Assembly (NCBI RefSeq): GCF_035593345.1
Contig: NZ_CP141606.1
Location: 434,001 to 498,000, forward strand
DNA: 64,000 nt
Origin: Lelliottia sp. JS-SCA-14
GTDB lineage: Bacteria > Pseudomonadota > Gammaproteobacteria > Enterobacterales > Enterobacteriaceae
Reading direction: 5' to 3'
Part shown: one piece after another, positions 17,877 to 27,510 of the stretch
Position numbering within the stretch: the first letter of the stretch is position 1
How the letters are laid out: every line of letters starts with the position of its first letter
Program-made: the position numbers and the translations under genes
The notes under the pieces: model-generated
Databases searched by the model: none
Seen by the model: the letters and a program-made list of their open reading frames with translations, nothing else
What the model was told of the DNA's origin: nothing

Positions 17877-18857
17877 TTACTTGCTAATTAACCGGTCAAG
17901 CGCGACGGCAGCGATGATCAACCCGCCCATCACCACCAGCTGGTAATAGGTTTGTACTTGCAGAATATTCAGCCCGTTGTTGATGGTGCCGATGATCAGG
18001 CCGCCAATTACCACCGAGAAAATGCGCCCTTTACCACCAAAGAAACTGGTGCCGCCAATGATGGCGCTGGCGATGGCGTAGGTTTCAAACCCCATCCCGG
18101 CGAGGGGCTCCGCAGCGCCCAGACGGGCGGTGGAGACCACGCCCGCCAGCCCCGCGCAGACGCCGGAGATAATGAACACCACCAGAATGTGAAACTTGAC
18201 GTCGATGCCGGAATAGAAGGCGGAATTCTTGTTCCCGCCCAGCGCATAGATGTTGCGCCCGAGCCGCATTCGGGTGGTCAGGAACCAGAGGATCAGCGCC
18301 ACAATGAGCGAGAAAATCACCGGGACCGGAATGCCCACCACGTTCGCGGCAAAGAAGTTCACGAACTCAAAGGAGAAGCCGTAGACCGAGTTGGCGTCGG
18401 AAATCACCAGCGTGATACCGCGGAAAATGGCGTTGGTGCCGAGGGTGATAATGAACGGGTGTAGCCCGGTCCAGTTGACCAGACAGCCGTTAATCGCCCC
18501 CAGCGCGCCACCGACCAGCACCCCGCCAATCAGGGCTGCCGTAAAGGGATCCACGCCTGCCAGCATCAGTTTGGCTGTCACCATGCCCGACAGCGCCAGG
18601 ATTGCGCCGACCGACAGGTCGATGCCCGCCACCAGAATGGCGAAGAATTCACCCATCCCGATCAGTACCGTCACCGAGCTTTGCACGAAAATCTGCGTGA
18701 TGTTGTTGGTGTTTAAGAAATACTCCGGAGACATCGTGCCGAAGATGGCGACAATAATCGCCAGGATAAAGAAGGTGCCGTATTTGTCCCAGAACAGGGC
18801 GAAATTGAACGGTTTTTTCTCTCCCGGCTCGCCTTTCACTCTTGTGGTAATGCCCAT
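17877..18857 (-). CDS. alsC: D-allose ABC permease AlsC
   Basis: This 326-residue inner-membrane permease of the ribose-type ABC family contains GIDLSVGAILALSG, NGCLVNWTGLHPFIITLGTN and AIIGGTSFFGGKGRI, as in AlsC. It has multiple hydrophobic segments. Its start overlaps the 3' end of alsA by 22 bp, indicating coupled translation. It forms the channel of the allose importer with AlsA and AlsB. Confidence 0.94.
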   Translation of the reverse strand: MGITTRVKGEPGEKKPFNFALFWDKYGTFFILAIIVAIFGTMSPEYFLNTNNITQIFVQSSVTVLIGMGEFFAILVAGIDLSVGAILALSGMVTAKLMLAGVDPFTAALIGGVLVGGALGAINGCLVNWTGLHPFIITLGTNAIFRGITLVISDANSVYGFSFEFVNFFAANVVGIPVPVIFSLIVALILWFLTTRMRLGRNIYALGGNKNSAFYSGIDVKFHILVVFIISGVCAGLAGVVSTARLGAAEPLAGMGFETYAIASAIIGGTSFFGGKGRIFSVVIGGLIIGTINNGLNILQVQTYYQLVVMGGLIIAAVALDRLISK

Positions 18858-20368
18858 GCCATAATCTCCTCTTCGCTCATGTTGTCGCGATTGGTCAGGA
18901 TTTGCGTCAGTCGTCCTTCGCAGAACACGGCGATGCGGTCGCAGACGGCGATAATTTCGGGAAGCTCGGATGACACCATCAGGATGACCTTGCCGTCGTC
19001 AGCCAACTGGCGCATCACTTTGTAGATTTCGGCCTTTGCGCCCACGTCGATGCCGCGGGTGGGCTCGTCAAAAATGATCACTTCCGGGTGGCAGCACAGC
19101 CATTTGGATATCAGGACTTTCTGCTGATTGCCGCCGGAGAGCTCGGTGATGTTTTGCTCGACGGAGTGGCATTTCAGTGCCAGCAGCTGACGCTGGGTCT
19201 CGGCAATCTTGCGCTCTTCGCTTTCGCGAAAAAGCCCCATCGCGCCTTTGTAACCGCCGCGCTTCAGGCTGTGGCTAATCGCCATGTTTTGCGCGATGGA
19301 GAAGTTGGGGAAAAAGCCATTTTCGCGGCGGCTTTCGGTGATGTAGGCCATCCCTTTTTTCAGCGCGTCGAGCGGGGAGCGCGGCGAGATCTCTTTCCCG
19401 TTGAGGTGGATTTCACCGCCCGAGCGCTTGTCGATCCCGAACAGGCAGTCCATCAGCTCCGTGCGCCCGGAGCCTACCAGCCCGGCAAAGCCGAGGATTT
19501 CGCCGCGGCTCACGCTGAAGGAGATATCGCGCACTTTTTTCTTGTCGCGGCTGGTGATGTTTTTCACCTCAAACACGGTGTCGCGCTCGACGTTGCCGGT
19601 GCTCTCTTTCATGGCGTTAAAGCGGTTTTGCAGCTCGCGGCCCACCATCAGCCGCACGATATCGTCGTTGGTCACTTCACTGACCAGGCCGCTGCAGACG
19701 CTACTGCCGTCTTTCATCACCGTGTAGCGATCGCAAATCCGGCGAATTTCGGCGAGTTTGTGAGAGATGTAGACAATCGCGGTACCTTCTTTGCGCAGCT
19801 GGTTCATGATCAGAAACAGATAATCGACCTCTTTATTGGTGAGCGAGGAGGTCGGTTCATCCATGATGATCACTTTGGCGTCGAGCATCAGAGTTTTAGC
19901 AATTTCCAGCATCTGCTTATGGCTGATCGATAAATTCGCCACTTTCTCATCTAAATCGACTTTTAAACCGATGCGCAATAACATCATCGCGCCGCGAAGT
20001 CGCATCTCTTTCCAGTCGATTACCGTCATACCACAGACTTTTTTCGTCAGATGACGACCAATATATAAATTCTCCAGCACCGTTAATTCATCAATAACGC
20101 TGAGTTCCTGATAAATAATGCCGATGCCTAATTGTGCCGCCTGTTTGTGATCGAGTTTGTCATACTGTGAGCCTTTAATCGTGATCGTGCCTTTGGTCGG
20201 CGCATGTATTCCCGACAGCACTTTCATTAACGTGGATTTACCGGCACCGTTTTCCCCTAATAACGCATGAATTTCGTAAGGGAATATCGTTAAATCAACG
20301 GACTTTAATGCGTGAACCGGACCAAAAGATTTGCCGATCCCCGCCATTGAAATAGTGGGCGTGTGCAT
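18836..20368 (-). CDS. alsA: D-allose ABC importer ATPase AlsA
   Basis: This 510-residue tandem ABC ATPase has a first Walker [10 protein letters not shown], Walker B VIIMDEPTSSL, second-domain signature [14 protein letters not shown] and VIIFDEPTRGID. The ATG at 20368 (MHTPTISMAGIGKSFGP) gives the same length as E. coli AlsA and lies 6 bp after GAGG. An upstream TTG at 20380 is not needed. The first signature sequence is LSISHKQM, degenerate as usual. The gene is separated from alsB by repeats. Confidence 0.95.
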   Translation of the reverse strand: MHTPTISMAGIGKSFGPVHALKSVDLTIFPYEIHALLGENGAGKSTLMKVLSGIHAPTKGTITIKGSQYDKLDHKQAAQLGIGIIYQELSVIDELTVLENLYIGRHLTKKVCGMTVIDWKEMRLRGAMMLLRIGLKVDLDEKVANLSISHKQMLEIAKTLMLDAKVIIMDEPTSSLTNKEVDYLFLIMNQLRKEGTAIVYISHKLAEIRRICDRYTVMKDGSSVCSGLVSEVTNDDIVRLMVGRELQNRFNAMKESTGNVERDTVFEVKNITSRDKKKVRDISFSVSRGEILGFAGLVGSGRTELMDCLFGIDKRSGGEIHLNGKEISPRSPLDALKKGMAYITESRRENGFFPNFSIAQNMAISHSLKRGGYKGAMGLFRESEERKIAETQRQLLALKCHSVEQNITELSGGNQQKVLISKWLCCHPEVIIFDEPTRGIDVGAKAEIYKVMRQLADDGKVILMVSSELPEIIAVCDRIAVFCEGRLTQILTNRDNMSEEEIMAWALPQE

Positions 20369-20407
20369 TACGGGCCTCAATCATTTGTAGGTGGTGGCAT
20401 CGGTGTG

Positions 20408-20541
20408 CGTATTTCCCCTCACCCTAACCCTCTCCCCAAAGGGGAGAGGGGACCGCACGGAGCCGTCTTTTCCCCCTCGCCCCTTTGGGGAGAGGGCCGG
20501 GGTGAGTCCTGTAGGCCTGATAAGCGCAGCGCCATCAGGCA
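20408..20541. repeat. hairpin repeat copy c plus a REP unit between alsB and alsA
   Basis: Two inverted CCTCACCC/CTCTCCC modules (20408-20507) are followed by a REP-like unit, GTAGGCCTGATAAGCG...CGCCATCAGGC. These sit inside the als operon, downstream of alsB, and could let the binding-protein gene be expressed above the downstream genes by 3'-end stabilisation. Confidence 0.75.
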
Positions 20542-20551
20542 TTTTTACGGA

Positions 20552-21487
20552 TTACTTCGTCACCAGAATCGAATCCACCAGCTTAAATTCCGGGGCTTTT
20601 TCCAGCGGGATCACCTTGCCGGTTTTCGCGGCGTCGACCATCAGTTTCAGCCCCGTCGCGCCGATATCCGCCGGGTTCTGCGCCACGGTGGCGGTCATCA
20701 GGCCACCATCCACCATCTTGCGGGCTTCCGGAATACCATCCGTGCCCACGACCAGGATTTTGCCGGTCTTGCCCGCGTTAGCCACGGCCTGAGCCACGCC
20801 CATCGCCATGGTATCGTTGGCGCAGTAGAAGGCTTTCAGATTCGGGTTGCGCTGCAGGACGTTGGTGGCAACATCCAGGGCTTTGATACGGTCCCAGTCG
20901 GCAGGCTGGCTGGCAACCAGTTTGATCTGGCTGGCTTTTTTGAATGCTTCTGTTGCGCCGTTGCGGCGTGCTTCACCGGAGGCGTTACCCGCTTTACCTT
21001 CAATAATCGCCACGTCACCGCCTTCGGCGCCGAGTTTTTCGATAATGAAATCAGCCCCTTTTGCCCCTACCGCCACGTTATCGGTGGTGACGAAAGCTTC
21101 CACGTTTCCGCCCGCTTTTTTCAGGTTATCCATGTCGATTTTTTCATCGAGGTTTACCAGGTAGATGCCTTTCTGCCAGGCGCGAGAGACCGGCATCACG
21201 AGGTTAACGGAAGAGAGCGGAGCAAAAGCGATACCTTTGTATTTCTTATTACTCAGGTCTTCGAAGAGCTGCAGCTGAGACTGAAAATCGCCCTCGGAAG
21301 GGGAGGCAAAAATATCGACGGTGACGCCCAGCGTTTTCGCTTCGTCTTCAATCCCTTTTTTCATGTCCACCCAAAACGGATTAGACAACGTTTTTAATAC
21401 CACGGCATATTCTGCCGCGGCAAACGCGCTGGTGGACAACATTAAGCCCATAGCGGCGCCGCTGAAATATTTCAGATATTTATTCAT
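20552..21487 (-). CDS. alsB: D-allose-binding periplasmic protein AlsB
   Basis: This 311-residue RbsB-type binding protein has a signal peptide (MNKYLKYFSGAAMGLMLSTSAFA, cleaved about residue 23). Mature features include EYAVVLKTLSNPFWVDMKKG and ANDTMAMGVAQAVANAGK. Length and order match E. coli AlsB. It delivers allose, and possibly ribose, to AlsC/AlsA. A perfect 11-bp inverted repeat lies just upstream. Confidence 0.95.
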   Translation of the reverse strand: MNKYLKYFSGAAMGLMLSTSAFAAAEYAVVLKTLSNPFWVDMKKGIEDEAKTLGVTVDIFASPSEGDFQSQLQLFEDLSNKKYKGIAFAPLSSVNLVMPVSRAWQKGIYLVNLDEKIDMDNLKKAGGNVEAFVTTDNVAVGAKGADFIIEKLGAEGGDVAIIEGKAGNASGEARRNGATEAFKKASQIKLVASQPADWDRIKALDVATNVLQRNPNLKAFYCANDTMAMGVAQAVANAGKTGKILVVGTDGIPEARKMVDGGLMTATVAQNPADIGATGLKLMVDAAKTGKVIPLEKAPEFKLVDSILVTK

Positions 21488-21516
21488 AGCAGTGTTCTCA
21501 ATGTAGGGTACGTTAT

Positions 21517-21542
21517 GTTAATCCCACCGCAGTGGGATTAAC
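21517..21542. promoter_or_regulatory. perfect inverted repeat between alsR and alsB
   Basis: GTTAATCCCAC and GTGGGATTAAC flank a 4-base centre. It could be an AlsR operator in front of alsB or an intercistronic hairpin. It lacks a following T-run on the minus strand, so a simple terminator is less likely. Confidence 0.5.
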
Positions 21543-21553
21543 TTGTTTTATGA

Positions 21554-22444
21554 TTATTTCAGCGCGCCTGGGGAAAAGAAATCCACAATAGCGCCGGTTT
21601 TTTGCATATTCAGTGTGGCTTGTTCAATATTTTGTTGAGCAACGGAAACAAATAAAGCATCTAATAATGTTAATTGTAATATACGCGCGGAGGCGTTTCG
21701 CCCTAATAAAGGGGTCTCTGGTGCTGGCGAGCAAATAATATAATCAGCCAGTTTAGCAATCGGTGAATGATAGCTATGGGTAATACAGATAATTTTCGCG
21801 CCGTTCTTTTTAGCCAGTTCCACGGCGGCTTTCACATCGCTGGTGCGTCCGGAATGCGACACCACCAGCACCACGTCGCCCTCTTTTAACAGCGAGGCGG
21901 ACATCATCATGATGTGCGCGTCCTGATACGACTGACAGCGCACCCCGATGCGCAGAAACTTATGCTGGATATCCGCGCAGATGGCGTTCGAGCCGCCGAC
22001 GCCGTACAGATCGCGCTGGTTGGCCTGAGCGAAAAATCTCGCCGCGCGGTGGATTTCATCCACGTTCACAATCGACTGGCCTTCCATGATGGTGCGCAGC
22101 GTGATGTTGAAGACTTTGTTCACCACATCCTGTGGCGCTTCATCAAAGGAGAGTTCAGCGGGCAGCACCTGCTCGGACTGGGAAAAATAGTCCACCAGCG
22201 CGCTGCGAAGATTACGAAAACCACTGAATCCCAACAGCTTAGCCACTTTCACTATCATTGCTTCGGAAACGGCGAGCGCTTCTGCCACATCTTTAATGGC
22301 CGGGGCATCGCTCAAATTACCCGGCTTCAACAGCCAGTCAACAATGCGACTTTCGTTGTCGGTCATCCCTTCCTGCTTCATGCGCAAAAACGGTGCCAGG
22401 CCGATGCCGTTGGGAAGCTCTTTTTCAAATTCTGGCTGACTCAT
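21554..22444 (-). CDS. alsR: RpiR-family repressor AlsR
   Basis: This 296-residue regulator has an N-terminal helix-turn-helix (about 35-75, KDVAEALAVSEAMIVKVAKL) and a C-terminal SIS sugar-phosphate domain (about 125-260, with GVGGSNAICADIQHKF and VSHSGRTSDVKAA). It represses the als genes and rpiB in E. coli. The ATG at 22444 (MSQPEFEKELPNGIGLAP) matches family length; an earlier in-frame start at 22477 is less likely. It is divergent from rpiB. Confidence 0.93.
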   Translation of the reverse strand: MSQPEFEKELPNGIGLAPFLRMKQEGMTDNESRIVDWLLKPGNLSDAPAIKDVAEALAVSEAMIVKVAKLLGFSGFRNLRSALVDYFSQSEQVLPAELSFDEAPQDVVNKVFNITLRTIMEGQSIVNVDEIHRAARFFAQANQRDLYGVGGSNAICADIQHKFLRIGVRCQSYQDAHIMMMSASLLKEGDVVLVVSHSGRTSDVKAAVELAKKNGAKIICITHSYHSPIAKLADYIICSPAPETPLLGRNASARILQLTLLDALFVSVAQQNIEQATLNMQKTGAIVDFFSPGALK

Positions 22445-22793
22445 CGCTCTCTTTGTCCTTAAAAATGAAGACGACACTATATCACCACATTCCTTTGCGG
22501 AAATATGCTGCTAACTTCACAATATTTATAAATTCATAAAGTTTTGTGTGATGTGAAGTGTTGGTTGTGAGTGTGTATTTAACATCATGATATTTATGTA
22601 ATTAAAATTCAGTCGTGATTTTTTACTGAGCCTGCTGGTGCTATATGTGAGGGATGGTGCGCTTGTAATGGCTAAAGTGGCGGTGTAGAACTGAGCGGGA
22701 ATCCGATGGTTTTGTGGTTTTATTGCACAACTGACCGGTCTTAAATCACAAACTCCATCGGGTTCGTAAAGTTAACCCACTACGAGGCATCTC
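22445..22793. promoter_or_regulatory. alsR-rpiB divergent control region
   Basis: This 349-bp AT-rich gap has no coding feature. It must hold the alsR and rpiB promoters. Several TGTGA half-sites (about 22545-22575) suggest a catabolite-control region, but none forms a convincing full CRP site. Confidence 0.4.
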
Positions 22794-23243
22794 ATGAACA
22801 GGATTGCGTTTGGCTGTGATCACGTTGGTTTCATTCTGAAAGAGGACATTCTGGCCCATCTTCGCGCCCGCGGAGTGGAGGTGATCGACAAAGGCACCGG
22901 CTCAACGGAGCGAACAGATTATCCCCGCTATGCCAGCGCTGTGGCGCAGGCGATTGTCGACGGAGAAGTGGAGGGCGGCATCCTGATTTGTGGAACCGGG
23001 GTGGGGATTTCGATTACGGCGAACAAGTTTCCGGGCATTCGCGCGGTGGTGTGCAGCGAGCCTTATTCGGCGCAGCTTTCGCGCCAGCACAATGATACTA
23101 ACGTGCTGGCCTTTGGCTCACGGGTTGTCGGACTGGAGCTGGCAAAAATGATTGTCGATGCGTGGCTCGACGCGAGCTTCGAAGGCGGACGTCATCAGAC
23201 GCGCATAGAAGCCATTGCGGCGCTGGAGCAGCGTTCGTTTTGA
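22794..23243 (+). CDS. rpiB: ribose-5-phosphate isomerase B / allose-6-phosphate isomerase RpiB
   Basis: This 149-residue RpiB/LacAB-family isomerase interconverts ribose 5-phosphate and ribulose 5-phosphate, and allose 6-phosphate and allulose 6-phosphate. It therefore supplies the step between AlsK and AlsE. Motifs: FGCDHVGF at the N-terminus, GGILICGTGVGISITANKFP (catalytic Cys) and SRQHNDTNVLAFGSR. Same length as E. coli RpiB. ACGAGGC precedes the ATG. Confidence 0.96.
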   Translation: MNRIAFGCDHVGFILKEDILAHLRARGVEVIDKGTGSTERTDYPRYASAVAQAIVDGEVEGGILICGTGVGISITANKFPGIRAVVCSEPYSAQLSRQHNDTNVLAFGSRVVGLELAKMIVDAWLDASFEGGRHQTRIEAIAALEQRSF

Positions 23244-23315
23244 GATTCCTCCGCTACTCGCCCACACCGCCGTTGATTAACGTAAAGCCAGCCCACCTGC
23301 TGCGAGACTGGCTTT

Positions 23316-23633
23316 ATGAAACACACGACCACCGCTCTGATATTTGGCCTGCTGTCATTCACCAGCCATCTGGCCCACGCTGATCTTATTGACGACGCTA
23401 TCGGGAATATCCAGCAGGCGATCGGGGAAGCGTACAATCCGTCGAGCAGTCGTCAGAATGATGACGACCGGTATGAGGAGAGCCGCCGAACTGACAGTCG
23501 CCAGTACGATGACCGCCGCCGACAGCTTGAGGATCGTCGCCGTCAGTTAGATGACCGGCAGCGCCAGTTGGATCAGGACCGACGTCAGCTGGAGGACGAT
23601 GAGCGCAGGCTGGAGGAGGATTACGATCGGTGA
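23316..23633 (+). CDS. yjdP: exported YjdP, charged coiled-coil protein
   Basis: This 105-residue protein has a signal peptide (MKHTTTALIFGLLSFTSHLAHA) and a short neutral region. Its C-terminal half is built of 7-residue repeats of the type RRQLEDR, RRQLDDR, QRQLDQD, RRQLEDD, ERRLEED. These predict a single long, highly charged helix or coiled coil. The function of YjdP is not known. Position between rpiB and phnP matches E. coli. Confidence 0.88.
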   Translation: MKHTTTALIFGLLSFTSHLAHADLIDDAIGNIQQAIGEAYNPSSSRQNDDDRYEESRRTDSRQYDDRRRQLEDRRRQLDDRQRQLDQDRRQLEDDERRLEEDYDR

Positions 23634-23651
23634 TATTTGTGCGGTCTGGTG

Positions 23652-23690
23652 CCCTCACCCCGACCCTCTCCCACGGGGAGAGGGGGAAAA
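23652..23690. repeat. CCTCACCC/CTCTCCC hairpin repeat, copy d (half element)
   Basis: One module, CCCTCACCCCGACCCTCTCC followed by CACGGGGAGAGGG, lies between convergent yjdP and phnP and may act as a shared terminator. Confidence 0.7.
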
Positions 23691-23700
23691 GAGCAATACC

Positions 23701-24459
23701 TCAATCAAACACCAATCGCATCCCGTCATACCCCGCCTCAAACCCCTCGGGCAGCGGGTTATCCATCATCCATACGTCAAACTGATGGCTGATGTGCGTC
23801 AAAATGACCTGCGGGCAGCCAATCACCTCGTTGAGCGCTATCACCGTGTTCAAATCGCAATGGTTGCGCGGCGTTTCGTCGCGCGGCTCGTGGCTGCAAT
23901 CGATCACCATCGCCTGCGGGTGATTGTTGAGTAGAAATTTCACCGTTTTGTCCGGCAGCCCAGCGGTATCAGATAGCCACGCCACGCGGCTGTGGGCGCT
24001 CTCCAGCAGATAGCCAAAGGTCAGCTTTGAGTGATTGAGCGGCAGCGGGGTGACGCGCAAACCCTGTAACTCAAACATCACGAACGGCTCTACCGTATGG
24101 CTGAAATCGAGCAGGCCGGGGTGTTTGAACAGATCGTCGCAGCCCGTTTCGTCCGGCGGACCGTAGACCGGAATCGTTGCTCCGACACCCCAGCGCAGGG
24201 GGAACAGACCCTGGACATGATCCATATGATAGTGGGTGAGCAAAAACTGCTGAAAACTCCCCGCGTGCCAGTCGTCCATCAGATGCGGAATGCCCGCGTC
24301 GAGCAGGGTGACCGCGTCGTTGAATTTCACAACCGCGCTGCACGGGCGGCGGCGATAGCCCTCCTGCAGGCGCGCCCGGCGACAGGCCGCGCAGTCGCAG
24401 CCGAAGACCGGCACCAGCTGAGCACCGCCGGTGCCGGTGAGTTGGATGGTCAGGGCCAT
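23701..24459 (-). CDS. phnP: phosphoribosyl cyclic phosphodiesterase PhnP
   Basis: This 252-residue metallo-beta-lactamase-fold enzyme opens 5-phosphoribosyl 1,2-cyclic phosphate to ribose 1,5-bisphosphate at the end of C-P lyase metabolism. The metal-binding HxHxDH motif is HYHMDHVQG; a Cys cluster [10 protein letters not shown] near residue 21 binds the structural zinc. The ATG at 24459 ([17 protein letters not shown]) gives the family length; an ORF extension upstream is rejected. Last gene of the phn operon. Confidence 0.95.
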   Translation of the reverse strand: MALTIQLTGTGGAQLVPVFGCDCAACRRARLQEGYRRRPCSAVVKFNDAVTLLDAGIPHLMDDWHAGSFQQFLLTHYHMDHVQGLFPLRWGVGATIPVYGPPDETGCDDLFKHPGLLDFSHTVEPFVMFELQGLRVTPLPLNHSKLTFGYLLESAHSRVAWLSDTAGLPDKTVKFLLNNHPQAMVIDCSHEPRDETPRNHCDLNTVIALNEVIGCPQVILTHISHQFDVWMMDNPLPEGFEAGYDGMRLVFD

Positions 24460-24500
24460 GGTTCCCCCCATTGAATAAATTGCCGGTTCAGCAGGGTTTT

Positions 24501-24532
24501 GTAGGCCGGGTAAGGCGAAGCCGCCACCCGGC
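24501..24532. repeat. REP unit between phnO and phnP
   Basis: One palindrome, GCCGGGTAAGGCG/CGCCACCCGGC, inside the phn operon. Confidence 0.8.
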
Positions 24533-24538
24533 GTTGTT

Positions 24539-24973
24539 TTACAGCAACTTCGTAAACCGAAAATGGCTCTGAGCATACCCTTCACGCAGATAGAACCGGT
24601 GCGCGTCCACGCGCTTCACGCTGGTCGATAACTCCATCATCTCGGCACCGACACTTCGCGCCTTTGCTTCGGCCCAGGCCAGCAGCTGGCTGCCGACTTT
24701 CAGGCCACGAGCCTGCGGGAGCACCACCAGCTCCTGGATCTCGCCGATCCAGTTGGCGTGATGCAGGTGAAACTGCAAATGCAGGCCGATCATCCCGACG
24801 ATCTGCCCGTCCAGCTCCGCAAGATGGTAGTGCATGTTGCGATCCTGCAGATTCAACAGGTACCCGGCGTGAAAGGCTTTCTGATCGAACTCCGCCTGTT
24901 TGAGTTCGCAGATCAGACCGTAAACGGCCTGTGCATCGTCCGGGGTGGCGGTACGCAGCTGGCAGTCAGGCAT
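24539..24973 (-). CDS. phnO: aminoalkylphosphonate N-acetyltransferase PhnO
   Basis: This 144-residue GNAT enzyme N-acetylates aminoalkylphosphonates before C-P cleavage. The acetyl-CoA motif is [18 protein letters not shown] (about residues 80-97), and [20 protein letters not shown] closes the domain. The ATG at 24973 overlaps the phnN end by 8 bp and matches E. coli length. Confidence 0.94.
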   Translation of the reverse strand: MPDCQLRTATPDDAQAVYGLICELKQAEFDQKAFHAGYLLNLQDRNMHYHLAELDGQIVGMIGLHLQFHLHHANWIGEIQELVVLPQARGLKVGSQLLAWAEAKARSVGAEMMELSTSVKRVDAHRFYLREGYAQSHFRFTKLL

Positions 24974-25514
24974 GTTGTTTCTCCTTCTGACGGATAAGCG
25001 ATAACAAATTATCGACTGACTGTAGCAAACTTCCGTCGTTATTGAGCAGATGACAGTCCGACGGCGTATAGCGCGCGGCGCGCTCCAGGCGCTGGTCGAT
25101 CTCCCGCGCGCTTTCCCGCCCGCGCTGCTGCAGGCGTTCACGCAGCACCTCCTGCGACACCTGCAAACAGACCGGCATCAGCGCCTGTTCATAGCGCGCA
25201 CGGGCCTGTTGCAGGTGGGCCCGCGAGCCGTTGACCAGCACGTCGAAACCGGCGTGCAGCCAGAGGTCGATCTCAATGCCCACGCCGTAGTAAAAGCCGT
25301 TCGCGTGCCAGCTCAGCGCCAGTAAGTTCTGCCCTGCGCGAGTAAAAAACTCCGGCTCGCTCAGAGCGATATGGTTCTCGCTGCCCGCGTTCGCCGCCCG
25401 CGTGATGTAGCGATGCGCCACGAGTAATTGTGCGTGTTCCTGCTGGCGCAGCGCCGACAGCAGGCTGTCTTTTCCGGAGCCGGACGGCCCCATCAGCCAG
25501 ATCAGTTTTCCCAT
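24966..25514 (-). CDS. phnN: ribose 1,5-bisphosphokinase PhnN
   Basis: This 182-residue P-loop kinase converts ribose 1,5-bisphosphate to PRPP. Walker A is GPSGSGKDS at residues 9-17; the guanylate-kinase-like lid includes [20 protein letters not shown]. Start and phnM stop share one base (TGATG). Same length class as E. coli PhnN. Confidence 0.95.
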   Translation of the reverse strand: MGKLIWLMGPSGSGKDSLLSALRQQEHAQLLVAHRYITRAANAGSENHIALSEPEFFTRAGQNLLALSWHANGFYYGVGIEIDLWLHAGFDVLVNGSRAHLQQARARYEQALMPVCLQVSQEVLRERLQQRGRESAREIDQRLERAARYTPSDCHLLNNDGSLLQSVDNLLSLIRQKEKQHA

Positions 25515-26650
25515 CAGAACACCCGCTTTCCCTGACGCCAGACGTGATCGATATGGATGTGCTCGCCCTTGCGGTGTGCCAGAACGAGATCCGCCCGTTT
25601 GCCTTCGCCAATCACCCCGCGATCGCCGAGATTGAGCGCGTCAGCCGGGTTTTTGGTCACCAGGCGAATGGCCTGCGGCAGGGTAAAACTGTTGCCCGCA
25701 TCGTCCGCCACGCGGAAGGCCGCATCCAGCAGGCTCGCCGGATAGTAATCGGAGGAGAGAATATCCAGCAGACCCAGCGCCGCCAGCTGGCTGGCCGCCA
25801 CGTTGCCGGAGTGCGAGCCGCCGCGCACGATGTTCGGGGCGCCCATCAGGACGTTCATCCCGTGCTGGCGGGAGGCTTCTGCCGCCGCGAACGTGGTGGG
25901 AAATTCGGCGATCACGCTGCCAAGCTGGTGGGATTCATGCACGTGATCGTGAGTGGCGTCGTCATGGCTGGCGAGGGCAATATGGCGATCCCGGCACATC
26001 GCCGCAATCGCCAGGCGATTCGGCTGCGACCATTGGGCTGCCAGCGCCAGCTGTTCCTCTTCGTAGCGCGCCATTTCGTCGTCATTCAGGGAGTATTTGC
26101 CCTGATAATATTCGCGATACTTCTCGATGTTGGCGAACTGGCGCTGGCCCGGCGAGTGGTCCATGAGGGAAACCAGGGAGACCGGCTCGCGGCCCACCAG
26201 TTTTTCAAACAGCGGCAGGGTGGTGTGGTGCGGCAGTTCGCAGCGCAGATGCAGGCGATGCTCGGCGCGGTTCAGGCCGCGCTTTTGCGTCTCTTCCACC
26301 GCGTTAATCATCTTCTCGAGATTCTCCAGACGGTCGCCGCCGTCGCGCACGTCGCCAATTGCCACCGCGTCCAGCACCGTGGTGATGCCGCTGGCGACCA
26401 TCAGCGCGTCGTGACTGCTCATCGCAGAGTGGGCCGGCCAGTCGACTTTCGGGCGCGGGGTGAAGAATTTATCCAGATTATCCGTGTGCAGCTCGATCAG
26501 CCCCGGCAGCAGCCAGCCGCCTTCGCCGTCCATCGCTTGTGGCGAGCGGCTCTGGGTTTCGGCGAAGGCGCGAATCACGCCGTCCTGAATTTCGATCGAT
26601 CCGTCGATGACTTCATTTTCCAGCACCAGTTTGACGTTATTGATGATCAT
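25514..26650 (-). CDS. phnM: alpha-D-ribose 1-methylphosphonate 5-triphosphate diphosphatase PhnM
   Basis: This 378-residue amidohydrolase-fold enzyme removes pyrophosphate from the triphosphorylated ribose phosphonate. Motifs: [20 protein letters not shown] (metal HxD-type), [15 protein letters not shown] and [14 protein letters not shown]. The ATG at 26650 matches E. coli length; it overlaps phnL by 4 bp. Confidence 0.95.
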   Translation of the reverse strand: MIINNVKLVLENEVIDGSIEIQDGVIRAFAETQSRSPQAMDGEGGWLLPGLIELHTDNLDKFFTPRPKVDWPAHSAMSSHDALMVASGITTVLDAVAIGDVRDGGDRLENLEKMINAVEETQKRGLNRAEHRLHLRCELPHHTTLPLFEKLVGREPVSLVSLMDHSPGQRQFANIEKYREYYQGKYSLNDDEMARYEEEQLALAAQWSQPNRLAIAAMCRDRHIALASHDDATHDHVHESHQLGSVIAEFPTTFAAAEASRQHGMNVLMGAPNIVRGGSHSGNVAASQLAALGLLDILSSDYYPASLLDAAFRVADDAGNSFTLPQAIRLVTKNPADALNLGDRGVIGEGKRADLVLAHRKGEHIHIDHVWRQGKRVF

Positions 26651-27327
26651 GACGGAACTCCCATCGCATGAAGACGATCGGCTACGCGATCGCGGACCGT
26701 GGCGTCGTGGAAGATCCCCACGATCGCGGCACCGCGCGCTTTGGCCTGTTCGATCAGCTCGACGACGGCGGCGCTGTTTTTGGCATCCAGCGAGGCGGTC
26801 GGTTCGTCGAGCAGTAAAATTGGGTAATCGACGATAAACCCGCGGGCGATGTTCACGCGCTGCTGTTCGCCGCCGGAAAAGGTCGAGGGGGCCAGATGCC
26901 ACAGGTGTTCCGGGACGTTAAGGCGCGTCAGCAGGCGGGCGGCTTTGGCCGCGCACGCTTCGCGGGAGACGCCGAGATCCAGCAGGGGCTGCATGACGAC
27001 GTCGAGGGCGGAGATCCGCGGGATCACCCGCAGGAACTGGCTGACCCAGCCGATCGTCGCGCGGCGCACTTCCAGCACTTTGCGCGCCGGGGCTTGGACC
27101 AGATCGACCCATTCGTCGCCGTGACAGATGTGAATGTGGCCCTGGTCGGGCAGATAGTTGGCGTACAGGGAGCGCAGCAGCGTCGATTTTCCGCTACCTG
27201 AGTGGCCGTGCAGCACCACGCATTCGCCCTTGTTGACCTCGAGAGAGGCGTTTTGCAGCACCGACAGGCGCACGCCGTTTTGCTGGTGGAGCACAAAAGT
27301 TTTACTCACGTTTTCTACGCGGATCAT
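26647..27327 (-). CDS. phnL: C-P lyase accessory ABC protein PhnL
   Basis: This 226-residue soluble ABC-type ATPase has Walker [10 protein letters not shown], signature [14 protein letters not shown] and Walker [13 protein letters not shown]. In E. coli it is needed with PhnG, H, I to join phosphonate to ribose from ATP, and associates with the C-P lyase core. It is separated from phnK by a repeat cluster. Confidence 0.95.
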   Translation of the reverse strand: MIRVENVSKTFVLHQQNGVRLSVLQNASLEVNKGECVVLHGHSGSGKSTLLRSLYANYLPDQGHIHICHGDEWVDLVQAPARKVLEVRRATIGWVSQFLRVIPRISALDVVMQPLLDLGVSREACAAKAARLLTRLNVPEHLWHLAPSTFSGGEQQRVNIARGFIVDYPILLLDEPTASLDAKNSAAVVELIEQAKARGAAIVGIFHDATVRDRVADRLHAMGVPS

Positions 27328-27348
27328 GTTGGCTTCCTGGTTCTTTTT

Positions 27349-27507
27349 GCCGGATGGCGGCTTCGCCTTATCCGGCCTACGGGTTTGGTGCGGTCTTTTT
27401 TGCCGGGTGGCGCTTCGCTTACCCGGCCTACGGGTTTGGTGCGATCATTTTTGCCGGGTGCGGTTTTCGTAGGTCGGGTAAGGCGAAGCCGCCACCCGAC
27501 GCAAACC
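27349..27507. repeat. BIME: REP cluster between phnK and phnL
   Basis: Three or four REP units are visible: GCCGGATGGCGGCTTCGCC, GCCGGGTGGCGCTTCGC, a degenerate GCCGGGTGCGG and GGGTAAGGCGAAGCCGCCAC. They alternate in orientation with spacers of the type CCTACGGGTTTGGTGCG. This widens the phnK-phnL gap to about 180 bp in an otherwise tightly packed operon. Confidence 0.88.
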
Positions 27508-27510
27508 CAC

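Noticed and set aside
25514-26902. 462-codon version of phnM
   Set aside because: The extra upstream codons overlap phnL; the family start is [10 protein letters not shown] at 26650.
27349-27507. REP cluster as a CRISPR array
   Set aside because: Units alternate in orientation, spacers are short and similar, and no cas genes are near.
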